64,000 bases of DNA. Origin: Pseudoalteromonas sp. NC201. Its GTDB lineage: Bacteria; Pseudomonadota; Gammaproteobacteria; Enterobacterales; Alteromonadaceae. Position numbers and translations under genes: made by a program. The notes under the pieces were generated by a model that was given only the letters and a program-made list of their open reading frames with translations, did no database searches and was not told the origin of the DNA. Every line of letters begins with the position of its first letter. Within the stretch, counting starts at the first letter, position 1. Below are positions 27,301 through 35,815 of the stretch, one piece after another. The stretch covers positions 3,161,125-3,225,124 of the forward strand of contig NZ_CP022522.1 of the NCBI RefSeq assembly GCF_002850255.1. The letters are read 5' to 3'.

Positions 27301-28001
27301 GAGCCGATGTTTAACAACCACCTATCAATAATATCGCTATCGTAGATCATCAATACATGGGCGTTATCCACCGTTGATAATTTCTTACCGAGCGCAAACA
27401 TTTGTCTATCGAAAAACTTCACGGGTGGACCAACGACTATATTGCCCAAGCTAAAGTCGGGTTCGAACTTACCTTGAACTAACCGGGTGATGAAATGGCT
27501 GCTTGACGCATCTCGACGCTTAACATACGCAAAACCATCATCTTCTATGTATGCGACCGCATACAATCCACCTTGCAACGCGAGTGCGGCATCAAAAGCG
27601 GTATTAAGCGATAATACGGTTTGCCATCGTTTAGTGGCAAAAAGCGCTTCACTGACTTGCCCACGACCAACAATCTCTCCACCATTGTTTGGTAACGCAT
27701 GATAATAATGTTCAGGGTGTTGCTCTATATCTTCTAACCACTCTGGCGGCTTTTGAAAAGAAATTGGCTGCGCTAGGTTAACGGCGATACTATCAAGAAC
27801 GACATGTGCAGCATAAAACTCTTGTTTCAGCTGCTGAGAAACATATTCATACTGGCCAAAACGTACTTTGTACTGGCGTTCGAGTTTAATTTGATAGAGA
27901 TGGTAAGCTAAGACGAGGACAAGTAGGATGGGTATTATTACCGCCACTAAAATTCCCTTTCGGTAACTTTTTAGTGGTAAAAATTCTTTTGTCGCATCCA
28001 T
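24306..28001 (-). CDS. Hybrid sensor histidine kinase (dCache-like, PAS-PAS-HisKA-HATPase-REC-HPt)
   Basis: The 1231-residue membrane kinase has a membrane helix at ~16-33, a periplasmic sensor region (~35-300), a second helix (~302-325), then a linker and coiled coil, PAS domains starting at ~412 (LDSVPDIIYFKNIDG) and ~525 (EFAPNGVILA). HisKA has the phospho-acceptor His near 663 (NISHEIRTPINAILG), followed by HATPase (DTGVGI, GIGLGLAIVKQ). A receiver has its Asp near 1050 (LMDIHMPNIDG), and a C-terminal HPt domain has His near 1174 (LAHGIKGAAAGLG). This is a complete phosphorelay in one chain. The degenerate GGDEF regulator follows 9 bp downstream. The signal is unknown. Confidence 0.92.
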   Translation of the reverse strand: MDATKEFLPLKSYRKGILVAVIIPILLVLVLAYHLYQIKLERQYKVRFGQYEYVSQQLKQEFYAAHVVLDSIAVNLAQPISFQKPPEWLEDIEQHPEHYYHALPNNGGEIVGRGQVSEALFATKRWQTVLSLNTAFDAALALQGGLYAVAYIEDDGFAYVKRRDASSSHFITRLVQGKFEPDFSLGNIVVGPPVKFFDRQMFALGKKLSTVDNAHVLMIYDSDIIDRWLLNIGSLDGTMEFKNQSDEIIAGKRYDHDHDGVVNSSAPWQYGLHFIAKPAKEPISLNYHESYEQFAAPLQQEILLELALLLFFILFTFVTIVWLSGQIFVRPLKHFVNYLSLQEHTPQATLNYPIPSEWQPWFIQIKQVVEQKSRLMHTLKQHNQELDDEIKRKQQALKQSFEAKERQAALLNAVLDSVPDIIYFKNIDGSFIGCNRAFEEFMGVDKSDLVAKTQPEVTSGLTILLEQEVAMERSQEQVATNFVLGANTYFLTITPLKSETGKLIGCLGVARDITAAQEAYNALRDSEENFRAATEFAPNGVILAAISGKILEMNKAAKRYLSLDKNTGKKQLERLFDEQNWQELKPVLAGLLKEQKKVVEHMISQSGKHRWLQLSISLVWDKNKRPKYYVIHIQNITGLLLAKQDAERATLAKSRFIANISHEIRTPINAILGLADMIKSETLTRVQNKKLQQLSGAANELLTMLNSILEFAKVESHQGTIQYETFQTCHVFTTIESLIKPLCIQKGLEFELQVAPQVWPYLYSDEDKVKQILVNLLGNAVKYTNQGKVGLKVALVNDRAAKQTIKFAVWDTGVGIKSQEIEHLFDAFTQGDESFTRRHEGIGLGLAIVKQEVALLGGDIAVNSTPNEGSCFFFELVLDKGACPVVDSHKEVYCLTTEAHSLPSYFAGLAESLSVERLHAMHAQLDKSIVVIPPETSLDPAYALPENTALLLHCEGVFPEQSNHIALNQSVFYQSAYTWLAEFAHMTQTVDNVCMQVAGALCLVVDDNNLNLDITENMLKQNGISTVGLQSAEHIEEVCRSLQPDIILMDIHMPNIDGYQATKQIRAVWSETELPVIALTANASKEERAKATAVGMNDYLVKPINSTQACKALASNIFQSDKTEEIFFDYEFALSQMMQNETFLQTMLDKFAKLCHDYLEQVAEIEQGSALFELAHGIKGAAAGLGFKRLAKVAKDLETQSKTITTITNRTDLDVLTNALSQVVCFIELKR

Positions 28002-28003
28002 TT

Positions 28004-28055
28004 ACTGGCTCGTTCCCGTTTGCACACAGTGTTAGCAAAAGAGTAACGAGCCAGT
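28004..28055. other. Long-armed inverted repeat between phoH and the hybrid kinase gene
   Basis: Eleven-base arms ACTGGCTCGTT (28004-28014) and AACGAGCCAGT (28045-28055) are separated by 30 nt. It lies in the leader of the hybrid kinase gene and after the phoH stop on the same strand, so it may end phoH transcription; no T tract is present. Confidence 0.4.
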
Positions 28056-28069
28056 CGGCTCAAGGCAAG

Positions 28070-29470
28070 TTATAAATTTTCTTCAGCAAAACTTGCCAAG
28101 CGGCTTCGTACTACACCGTTTAAGTTAATGGTAGCGCTACCTTCAAAGTCTTTAAAGCGCTCGACAATATAAGTTAATCCTGATGTCACTGGGGTGAGAT
28201 AATTACTATCAATCTGGGCGAGGTTTCCCGTACAAATTAATTTGGTTCCCTCACCGCAGCGAGTGATGATGGTTTTTAACTGTGATGCCGTTAAGTTTTG
28301 GCTCTCATCTAAAATAACGACTGCATTTTGAATACTTCGGCCACGCATAAAGTTCACCGATTTGAACTGAATGTTCGCCTTTTCCATAATATAGTTTCGG
28401 CTAGTCACTGGGCTTTCATCGTGTTTGTGAAGCACTTCTAAGGTATCTGTGATTGCCGCAAGCCAAGGGGCCATTTTCTCTTCTTCCGTGCCTGGTAAAA
28501 AGCCAATACTTTCAGCTATTTCAGGCGTATTTCGCGTCACAATTACCTTGTCGTAAATTCCTTTTTCGATGATCATTTCAAGCGCACTGGCAAGCGCCAA
28601 TAAGGTTTTTCCGCACCCCGCAGGTCCTGTTAATATCACCAGCTCAATGTCAGTATCAAGTAATGCATCCAGCGCCATACCTTGGTTGATATTCTTCGGT
28701 TTCACTCCCCATGCTTGACGGTGCATCAAACGTTCAACGCCTAAGTCTTTTAATCGAATGTGCTCAGAATCGTATCCCACAACCCGAGCTGCGAAGTGAT
28801 TAGTATCATCTATCAGATACTCATTACAGAACACATCTGGTACGAGTGATTTTGGCACATCATGAACCGTGTATCGCCCTTCCTGCTGCGTTTGACACTC
28901 ACCAACATTTTGCCAAAAATCGCCTTCAACCTTTTTAAAGCCACTGGTTAAAAGCGCAATGTCGTCAATCAGCTGATCGGTACGATAATCTTCAACATAC
29001 TTGAGTCCAGCGCCTTTCGCTTTCAGTCTCATATTGATGTCTTTGGTAACCAGCACCACTTTTTTGTCGCTGTACTGAGTTTGCAAATGTACCGCACAAT
29101 TAATAATGCGGTGATCATTTTCGTTGCCGGGTAACCCGGAGATGGAATCAGGAAACAAGTGATCGTTTACAATAATCAATTTACCTGAACAAGGCGTTCG
29201 GTGACTTTCTATCCTCAATGTTGGTAGCGCTACCCCCTCTAGCATTTGCTCTGGTGTTGCATCGCGAAGCACATCATCTAACCCACGAATGGCAACTCTT
29301 GCGTCTCGGCTCACGTCACTCTTTCGATCTTTAATGTGATCGAGTTCTTCAAGGACAGTCATGGGAATCACAACATCGTGTTCTTGGAAGGAAAGGTAAG
29401 CGAGTGGTTCATGGAGAAGTACGTTGGTGTCGAGCACGTACACTTTATGGTCTTTGTCTTGTTTTACCAT
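28070..29470 (-). CDS. PhoH-family PIN-ATPase protein
   Basis: The 466-residue protein fuses an N-terminal PIN nuclease-like domain (residues ~8-150; acidic residues in VLDTNVLLHEP and the later VTKDINMRLKAKG) to a PhoH ATPase domain (residues ~250-450; Walker A LTGPAGCGKTLLALA, Walker B VVILDESQNLT). PIN-PhoH proteins are RNA-linked helicase/nuclease proteins, also called PhoH2, of incompletely known role. I start at MVKQDKDHKVYVLDTN because an AGGA site precedes it; a longer frame exists. It is separated from rapA, which runs the other way. Confidence 0.9.
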   Translation of the reverse strand: MVKQDKDHKVYVLDTNVLLHEPLAYLSFQEHDVVIPMTVLEELDHIKDRKSDVSRDARVAIRGLDDVLRDATPEQMLEGVALPTLRIESHRTPCSGKLIIVNDHLFPDSISGLPGNENDHRIINCAVHLQTQYSDKKVVLVTKDINMRLKAKGAGLKYVEDYRTDQLIDDIALLTSGFKKVEGDFWQNVGECQTQQEGRYTVHDVPKSLVPDVFCNEYLIDDTNHFAARVVGYDSEHIRLKDLGVERLMHRQAWGVKPKNINQGMALDALLDTDIELVILTGPAGCGKTLLALASALEMIIEKGIYDKVIVTRNTPEIAESIGFLPGTEEEKMAPWLAAITDTLEVLHKHDESPVTSRNYIMEKANIQFKSVNFMRGRSIQNAVVILDESQNLTASQLKTIITRCGEGTKLICTGNLAQIDSNYLTPVTSGLTYIVERFKDFEGSATINLNGVVRSRLASFAEENL

Positions 29471-29764
29471 AGCGCATTCCTGTTGTTTACAGATTATTAT
29501 GCTATACCCAATACACAACACTGCGGTTAATTATGTTTTGGGTATAGTTCAAGTTTAGTCTATTTGTCGCAAAAGTCGCTTTTATGACAGTAGAAAATCC
29601 AACTTGCATATTCATAAAAAACAACTAGTTAGCGATTGCCATGCCAACTAAATAGAAAAGGCGTCAGTGCCTGATAAATAAAGGCTTGAGTCACTGTTGT
29701 GTATTGAACAAACCGACATGAATAGGTAACATAGCCGCCTTTTTTCTGCATAGACGAGATAACC

Positions 29765-32662
29765 ATGAATTTTTCCTTAGGTCAGCGCTGGATCAGTGAT
29801 ACGGAATCAGATTTGGGATTAGGTACAATAGTGGCACTTGAGGGGCGTCAAGTGACTATTTTATTTCCCGCTAGCGGAGAAAGCCGTGTTTACTCAGTAC
29901 AGGAAGCGCCTGTAACTCGAGTTGTATTCAACCCAGGCGATGTGATCCGCCATGTTGAAGAGTGGGAACTACGTGTTGACAGCGTGGAAGAGCAAGATGG
30001 ACTATTTTGCTATCATGGTACTCGAGTTGATAATGAAGAAGAGACTTCATTCAAAGAGACCTTTCTTGATCACTTCCTCAAGTTCAATAAACCTCAAGAT
30101 CGTCTATTTGCAGGCCAAATCGACCGTTTTGATCGCTACACACTGCGCTATCAAACTTGGCAACACCAGTTTGATAAAGAACAATCTCACCTTAAAGGAT
30201 TGATAGGTCAGCGCGCTAGCCTTATTCCACACCAGCTCTATATTGCCGATGAAGTCGGTAAGCGCTTCGCACCTCGCGTACTTCTGTCTGATGAAGTAGG
30301 CCTAGGTAAAACCATTGAAGCAGGCATGATTTTACACCAGCAAATTCTCTCTGGTCGTGCCAACCGCGTGTTGATTGTGGTTCCAGAAAACTTACAACAC
30401 CAATGGTTAGTTGAGATGCTACGCCGCTTTAACCTACACTTCTCTATTTTTGACGAAGAGCGTTGTAGCGAAGCTTATGCAGATGCACCGAATGTATTCG
30501 AAACAGAACAACTAGTACTGGTTAGCCTAGAGTTTATTACCAAAAAGCGCCGCTGGTTTGAACAAGCCACACTCGCTGATTGGGATCTACTGATTGTTGA
30601 TGAAGCACACCATCTGACGGTCACAAAGGAAAAGCCAAGCACTGAATATCAACGTATTGCTGAGCTTTCTCAGGACATTCCTGGACTTATCTTGTTGACT
30701 GCAACACCTGACCAACTGGGTCACCGCAGTCACTTTGCGCGTTTACAGCTACTCGATCCAGACCGCTTCTACGACTACGACGTGTTCGTTGAAGAAGAAA
30801 GTCATTATAAAGAAGTCGCAGAAGCCGCAAACAACTTACTGCAAGACAAAAAGTTAGATGCAAAAGAAGAACAAACACTTTGTACACTGCTAAAAGAAAC
30901 CGATATTTCTGAGCTACTAGCAAAGGCACAAAGTGGCGATAGCGACGCCAAAGCTGAAATCTTGTCTATGCTACTAGACCGTCATGGTACTGGCCGTATT
31001 CTATTTAGAAATAGCCGCAGTGGCATTGATGGCTACCCAAGTCGTTTGTTACATCAATACCCAGTACCTTTACCGAAGCAATACAAAACAGCAATGTCGG
31101 TAATGGGTAACATTGGTGGTATTCAAAGTCCTGAATTTAACGCGATGCGTGCTTTGTTCCCTGAAAAAATCTTCCAAGAGTTTGAAGGTGAAGGAAGCAG
31201 CTGGGCGCAGTTTGACCCGCGCGTCGAGTGGTTGATTGCTAAATTAAAAGAGTTAAAGCACGAAAAAGTACTGCTTATTTGTGCCAAAGCGGAAACCGCA
31301 ATTAGCCTTGAACAAGTATTACGTGAGCGCGAAGCGATTAAAGCGGCGGTGTTCCACGAAGGCATGTCTATCATCGAGCGCGACCGCGCAGCAGCGTTTT
31401 TTGCTGATGAATATGATAGCGCGCAAGTATTGCTCTGCTCTGAAATTGGCTCTGAAGGTCGTAACTTCCAGTTCTCACATCATTTGGTGCTATTTGACCT
31501 ACCGCTTAACCCTGATTTACTTGAGCAACGTATTGGTCGTCTTGACCGCATTGGTCAAAAGCACGACATTAATATTCACGTGCCTTACTTTGAAAGTACC
31601 GCACAAGAAGTATTACTACGTTGGTATCACGAGGGCTTAGATGCGTTTGAAACCACCAGCACCACGGGGCAAATGCTGTATAAGTCTTTCTCTGATGATT
31701 TGTTAGCGCTGATCGCTGAGCACAACTGTGACGAAGACGAATTAGATCCTCTATTGGAGCAAGCCGCAAAAGAAAATGCTCAGCTGCGCACAAAGATGGA
31801 GCAAGGTCGAGACCGCCTACTTGAGCTTCACTCAAGTGGTCAAGGTAAAACAGATAATATCGTTGCTGAACTTGAGGCACTTGATAACGACGTCATTTTG
31901 CCTGCGTTTATGATTAATGTGTTTGATACTTTTGGTGTTAACCAAGAAGACAAAGGCGAGAATACGATTATTCTCAAACCTACCGAGCACATGCTTAACC
32001 CTTCTTTCCCTTGTTTGAAAGACGATGGCATCACAGTGACTTTTGACCGTAACACCTCACTGTCACAAGAAGACGCGCATTTCATCAGCTGGGATCACCC
32101 CATGGTCAGCGGCGTAATGGATATGATCTGTAACGATGACTTTGGTTGTGCGTCAGTGGCACTGCTTAAAAACAACAAGCTACCTGTCGGTACTTTCTTT
32201 GTTGAAATGATCTTCGTTGCAGAAGCTTCTGCGCCTAAGTCTCTTCAAGTAGGTCGCTTTTTACCGCCAACACCAATTCGTGTTCTAATGGATAAAGGTG
32301 GCAATGACTTAGCCCAAAACGTGGCGTTTGATGCATTCAATCAACAGCTTTCTGCCGTTGGCAGACAAACCGGCAGCAAGCTAGTTAATGCGCTACAAAG
32401 CGCTATTCACCCGCTTATTACTCAAGCTGGCGATATTGCACAAACTCAACTTGAAAGTATTCAAGCCAACGCGATGGATAAAATGCAAAAGCAATTAGGT
32501 GATGAGCAAGGTCGTTTACAAGCACTTAAGGCTATCAATCCGAACATCCGTGATGAAGAAGTTCAAGTATTTGATAAACAAAGGGCTGAGCTGAGCACAC
32601 ACATTGAAAAAGCGCAGCTTAAGTTGGATGCGATTCGTTTAATTGTGGTTGCAAACCAGTAA
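29765..32662 (+). CDS. rapA: RNA polymerase-associated SWI2/SNF2 ATPase
   Basis: RapA binds RNA polymerase and helps to recycle it after termination. The 965 residues match the E. coli length (968). Visible are the N-terminal Tudor-like domains (FSLGQRWISDTESDLGLGTI, exactly at the start), helicase motif I DEVGLGKTIEAGMILHQ, motif II DEAHH, motif III LLTATP, and in the second RecA lobe CSEIGSEGRNFQF and ERIGRLDRIGQ. The C-terminal ~350 residues follow the RapA-specific layout. rluA follows in the same direction, as is usual. Confidence 0.97.
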   Translation: MNFSLGQRWISDTESDLGLGTIVALEGRQVTILFPASGESRVYSVQEAPVTRVVFNPGDVIRHVEEWELRVDSVEEQDGLFCYHGTRVDNEEETSFKETFLDHFLKFNKPQDRLFAGQIDRFDRYTLRYQTWQHQFDKEQSHLKGLIGQRASLIPHQLYIADEVGKRFAPRVLLSDEVGLGKTIEAGMILHQQILSGRANRVLIVVPENLQHQWLVEMLRRFNLHFSIFDEERCSEAYADAPNVFETEQLVLVSLEFITKKRRWFEQATLADWDLLIVDEAHHLTVTKEKPSTEYQRIAELSQDIPGLILLTATPDQLGHRSHFARLQLLDPDRFYDYDVFVEEESHYKEVAEAANNLLQDKKLDAKEEQTLCTLLKETDISELLAKAQSGDSDAKAEILSMLLDRHGTGRILFRNSRSGIDGYPSRLLHQYPVPLPKQYKTAMSVMGNIGGIQSPEFNAMRALFPEKIFQEFEGEGSSWAQFDPRVEWLIAKLKELKHEKVLLICAKAETAISLEQVLREREAIKAAVFHEGMSIIERDRAAAFFADEYDSAQVLLCSEIGSEGRNFQFSHHLVLFDLPLNPDLLEQRIGRLDRIGQKHDINIHVPYFESTAQEVLLRWYHEGLDAFETTSTTGQMLYKSFSDDLLALIAEHNCDEDELDPLLEQAAKENAQLRTKMEQGRDRLLELHSSGQGKTDNIVAELEALDNDVILPAFMINVFDTFGVNQEDKGENTIILKPTEHMLNPSFPCLKDDGITVTFDRNTSLSQEDAHFISWDHPMVSGVMDMICNDDFGCASVALLKNNKLPVGTFFVEMIFVAEASAPKSLQVGRFLPPTPIRVLMDKGGNDLAQNVAFDAFNQQLSAVGRQTGSKLVNALQSAIHPLITQAGDIAQTQLESIQANAMDKMQKQLGDEQGRLQALKAINPNIRDEEVQVFDKQRAELSTHIEKAQLKLDAIRLIVVANQ

Positions 32663-32750
32663 ACCTCCCACACCGAAAGAGAGCTGCGGCTCTCTTTCTC
32701 GCTACCGCTCACTTAGCAACTCATATATAATACCCGGCTTCGTTCTGTTC

Positions 32751-33419
32751 ATGCTGAGGCAGCTGGTGTTACTAAATTACGCTCCCCCCCTTTCTCCCTA
32801 TCTTGATATTTTGTACCAAGATGAAGATATGCTGGTGATCAACAAACCAAGCGGGTTACTCACCGTACCTGGTAAAGATCCAAAGCATTGGGACTGCGCT
32901 ATCGCCAGAGTGAATTTTGTCTACCCTACGGCAAGAATTGTGCATCGCCTTGATATGGCAACATCCGGCGTGCTGTGCCTTGCTATGAATAAAGCAGCGC
33001 ATCGCCATCTGAGCATTCAATTTCAAGACCGCTTAACCCGCAAACACTACATCGCCCGAGTTCATGGTAAATTACAACAGCAAACGGGTTCTGTTGATTT
33101 ACCGCTGGTGTGTGATTGGCCTAACCGCCCAAAGCAAATGGTTTGTCATGAGACCGGTAAACCTTCGTTAACGCATTTTGAAGTCATGGAATATGAAGCA
33201 CAGGCAACACGCGTTAAGCTAATCCCCATCACAGGACGTTCTCATCAACTCAGAGTACATATGCTTTCGCTTGGGCACGTTATCCTAGGTGATAGGCTAT
33301 ACGCTACGGGAGAGGCGTTAGCGGCGGCTTCACGTCTACAGTTGCATGCAGAGATGCTGCAAATTTCGCATCCAACAACTGCTGAGATGATGGCCTTTAC
33401 CGCACCGGTTCCTTTCTAA
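32751..33419 (+). CDS. rluA: Dual-specificity pseudouridine synthase (23S rRNA/tRNA)
   Basis: RluA makes pseudouridine at 23S rRNA position 746 and tRNA position 32. The 222-residue frame from ATG 32751 aligns with E. coli RluA (219 residues): LYQDEDMLVINKPSGLL, catalytic aspartate in HRLDMATSGV, DLPLVCDWPNRPKQMVC and ITGRSHQLRVHML. The open frame runs further upstream into rapA but the preceding residues are not RluA-like. No clear Shine-Dalgarno precedes the ATG. It lies 88 bp after rapA and is probably cotranscribed. Confidence 0.95.
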   Translation: MLRQLVLLNYAPPLSPYLDILYQDEDMLVINKPSGLLTVPGKDPKHWDCAIARVNFVYPTARIVHRLDMATSGVLCLAMNKAAHRHLSIQFQDRLTRKHYIARVHGKLQQQTGSVDLPLVCDWPNRPKQMVCHETGKPSLTHFEVMEYEAQATRVKLIPITGRSHQLRVHMLSLGHVILGDRLYATGEALAAASRLQLHAEMLQISHPTTAEMMAFTAPVPF

Positions 33420-33496
33420 GTAACCTGTTTACTCTGTTAGTTAGAAACGGTCCAGAAGCTGTGGCCTTCGAAAAATTAAGCAAATTTAGCGTTGCC

Positions 33497-33522
33497 AGCA
33501 AACGCTCAGATTAACGTTTGCT
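33497..33522. terminator. Hairpin after rluA
   Basis: Arms AGCAAACG and CGTTTGCT with a 10-nt loop lie about 80 bp after the rluA stop. There is no long T tract, so terminator function is tentative. Confidence 0.4.
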
Positions 33523-33605
33523 TAGTCACTAAACAAAGCGAGTAAAAAGCACGCGGTTAACACATAAATTGCATTACTATGGTTTCGTGATCGGCAGATG
33601 TTTTA

Positions 33606-33611
33606 TATACT
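33606..33611 (+). promoter_or_regulatory. -10 box of the 6S RNA gene
   Basis: TATACT ends 7 bp before the predicted first base of 6S RNA. Confidence 0.6.
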
Positions 33612-33617
33612 GTAATT

Positions 33618-33799
33618 GTTCCCTAGCTCGTAGGACAGCTGATTAAGTCCCTGAGCCGATAAATTTCGTTTAGGATAGCAGTTTGTTTACTATTGAGCAT
33701 GCTCGGCATGTACCGAGAAGCCTACGGTAGGCTGTTGCTCTCCGCCTTGAACCTCAGGGTTCAAGGGCTGACATCGGCATCCGCGAAGCCGGGGAACAA
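33618..33799 (+). ncRNA. ssrS: 6S RNA
   Basis: 6S RNA binds the sigma-70 RNA polymerase holoenzyme by imitating an open promoter. Conserved blocks are present in order: GTCCCTGAGCCGATA, GAGCATGCTCGG, CCGAGAAGCCT and CCTTGAACC...GGGTTCAAGGG. The ends close a terminal stem (GTTCCC at 33618 with GGGGAAC at 33791-33797). The length of about 182 nt matches E. coli (184). Neither usual neighbour (ygfA/fau) is present; a hairpin repeat array follows instead. A 199-residue open frame overlapping it is not a gene. Confidence 0.95.
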
Positions 33800-33935
33800 C
33801 CTTTCCCACTCTACGCTTGTCATTGCCTCAGAGCTAACTCGCTTTTACACCTACTCAATAAACCGTATAACCCAACTCCATACTATAAAAGCGGCCACAC
33901 GGTTAACGTCGCAAAGCAAAAGAAATCGCGAAATA

Positions 33936-34175
33936 AACTCTAGAAAAGAGTCACGAGATAACTCTAGAAAAGAGTCGCGAGATAACTCTAGAAAAGAGTC
34001 GCGAGATAACTCTAGAAAAGAGTCGCGAGATAACTCTAGAAAAGAGTCGCGAGATAACTCTAGAAAAGAGTCGCGAGATAACTCTAGAAAAGAGTCGCGA
34101 GATAACTCTAGAAAAGAGTCGCGAGATAACTCTAGAAAAGAGTCGCGAGATAACTCTAGAAAAGAGTCGCGAGAT
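33936..34175 (+). repeat. Ten tandem 24-bp hairpin repeats after 6S RNA
   Basis: A 24-bp unit (AACTCTAGAAAAGAGTCGCG followed by AGAT) is repeated ten times head to tail. Nine copies are identical and the first differs at one base (TCACGA for TCGCGA). Each unit holds an inverted repeat, ACTCT and AGAGT, around AGAAA, so the array can form a row of ten small hairpins on either strand. It is not a CRISPR: there are no spacers. Because 24 is a multiple of three, it translates as an open frame (NSRKESRD repeated), which overlaps 6S RNA and lacks other support. Confidence 0.95.
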
Positions 34176-34410
34176 AAACTCGCTGCTACGAAAGATTATT
34201 GTAAGCTAAGTGCATATCTCAGTGTTTTTAATTACTATGAGTTAGTACCAACTCACTACAAAACATCTTTATATGAAAGGAAAAACCATTAAAAACTTTC
34301 ATTTTTATTGATAACCTTTTGTTCTATTCCATAGTCAAAGAATATTTTAGCCAAATCAACAAAACCTCTATAGTAGCGCGTTATTTTCATATATTTCGAA
34401 AGGTATTCTG

Positions 34411-35769
34411 ATGTCTTTTGCTGTTATCGCCGCGTTTGCGGTTTTTATTGCCATACTTTTCGGTCTTTATCGCTTTCAACAGCGCTCCGAAACCCTGTCA
34501 CGAACGGTATTACTAGGCTTAGTTGCGGGTAGCCTATTTGGACTCGCCTTACAATTTGTTTTCTCAGGTGATTTAACCACCAAACAGACCGTACTAGATT
34601 GGGTTGCGATTGTTGGTAGCGGCTATGTCAATCTTCTCAAAATGGTGATTATGCCATTGGTCTTAGTTTCTATGATTGCCGCGGTCGTAAAATTAGATAA
34701 TCAAGGCTCTCTTGGAAAGATCTCGTTTGTCACCATCGCAATTTTAGTTTTTACCACGGCCATTGCAGCGCTCATTGGTATTTTTATCACTCAAGCATTT
34801 GGTTTAAGCGCACAAGGCTTAGTTGAAGGTGCACGCGAAACGGCCAGAATAGCGGTACTTGAAGAACGTGCAACAACCGTTGCCGATTTAACCATTCCAC
34901 AAATGCTGCTTAGCTTTGTACCAACCAATCCGTTTGCTGACTTGACTGGCGAGCGCTCGACCTCGATTATCGCAGTGGTGATTTTTGGTGTGTTAACTGG
35001 TATTGCTGCTCGTAGAGCCATCATGGAAGAGTCAGATTTAAGTAGTCCAATAAAAAATGCAGTTGAAGGCGCACAGGCAGTTGTGTTGAGATTAGTACGT
35101 ATGATCATCGCCCTTACACCTTATGGTGTAGCTGGTTTGATGGCCAAAGTGATCGCCACATCAAGCATGGCTGACATTATTAGCTTACTCGGTTTTATTA
35201 TTGCCTCTTACGTTGCCATTTTACTGATGTTTGTGGTGCATGGCTTACTAGTTACTTTGGTTGGTGAAAACCCAAAGCATTTCTTCCAAAAAATTTGGCC
35301 TGTTTTAACTTTTGCTTTCACCTCTAGAAGCTCCGCGGCAACTATCCCATTGAATGTTGAAGCGCAGATCCACAAGCTTAATGTTCCCCCTGCGATTGCA
35401 AACCTTTCTGCATCGTTTGGTGCGACAATCGGACAAAATGGCTGCGCTGGCATTTATCCTGCAATGCTTGCTGTAATGGTTGCGCCGACTGTAGGAATTG
35501 ACCCGTTCGCACTCGACTTTATTGTCTCATTAGTGGCTATGGTTGCAATTAGTTCGTTTGGTATTGCGGGTGTTGGAGGTGGTGCCACTTTCGCGGCGTT
35601 GGTGGTACTGCCTGCGATGGGACTACCAGTGACAATTGCAGCGCTGCTTATTTCTATTGAGCCACTAATTGATATGGCAAGAACGGCACTCAATGTATCG
35701 GGCTCAATGACCGCAGGTACAGTGACAAGTCGCTTGTTAAAGCAAAAGCATACCAACGAAGCTATTTAG
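34411..35769 (+). CDS. tcyP: L-cystine symporter (DAACS family, TcyP/YdjN-like)
   Basis: The 452-residue inner-membrane symporter of the dicarboxylate/amino acid:cation family matches E. coli TcyP closely: GKISFVTIAILVFTTAIAALIG in the early helices, FTSRSSAATIPLNVEAQ for hairpin loop 1, ASFGATIGQNGCAG for the helix 7 motif, and the GIAGVGGGATFAAL and RTALNVSGSMTAGT blocks. It therefore probably imports cystine; other sulfur amino acids are possible. An AAAGGTATTCTG leader precedes the ATG. It is single and ends at a bidirectional terminator. Confidence 0.92.
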   Translation: MSFAVIAAFAVFIAILFGLYRFQQRSETLSRTVLLGLVAGSLFGLALQFVFSGDLTTKQTVLDWVAIVGSGYVNLLKMVIMPLVLVSMIAAVVKLDNQGSLGKISFVTIAILVFTTAIAALIGIFITQAFGLSAQGLVEGARETARIAVLEERATTVADLTIPQMLLSFVPTNPFADLTGERSTSIIAVVIFGVLTGIAARRAIMEESDLSSPIKNAVEGAQAVVLRLVRMIIALTPYGVAGLMAKVIATSSMADIISLLGFIIASYVAILLMFVVHGLLVTLVGENPKHFFQKIWPVLTFAFTSRSSAATIPLNVEAQIHKLNVPPAIANLSASFGATIGQNGCAGIYPAMLAVMVAPTVGIDPFALDFIVSLVAMVAISSFGIAGVGGGATFAALVVLPAMGLPVTIAALLISIEPLIDMARTALNVSGSMTAGTVTSRLLKQKHTNEAI

Positions 35770-35783
35770 TGCTATAACAGCTT

Positions 35784-35810
35784 AAGGGCCAGCTAGTTAT
35801 TCTGGCCCTT
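35784..35810. terminator. Bidirectional terminator between tcyP and the response regulator
   Basis: Perfect 9-bp arms AAGGGCCAG and CTGGCCCTT flank a 9-nt loop between two convergent genes. Confidence 0.7.
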
Positions 35811-35815
35811 CACTT

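Noticed and set aside
33936..34175. CRISPR array
   Set aside because: The 24-bp units are directly adjacent with no unique spacers, and no cas genes are nearby.
33693..34292. A 199-residue open frame with ten NSRKESRD repeats
   Set aside because: It starts inside 6S RNA, its repeats only stay open because the DNA unit is 24 bp, and it has no Shine-Dalgarno or family support.
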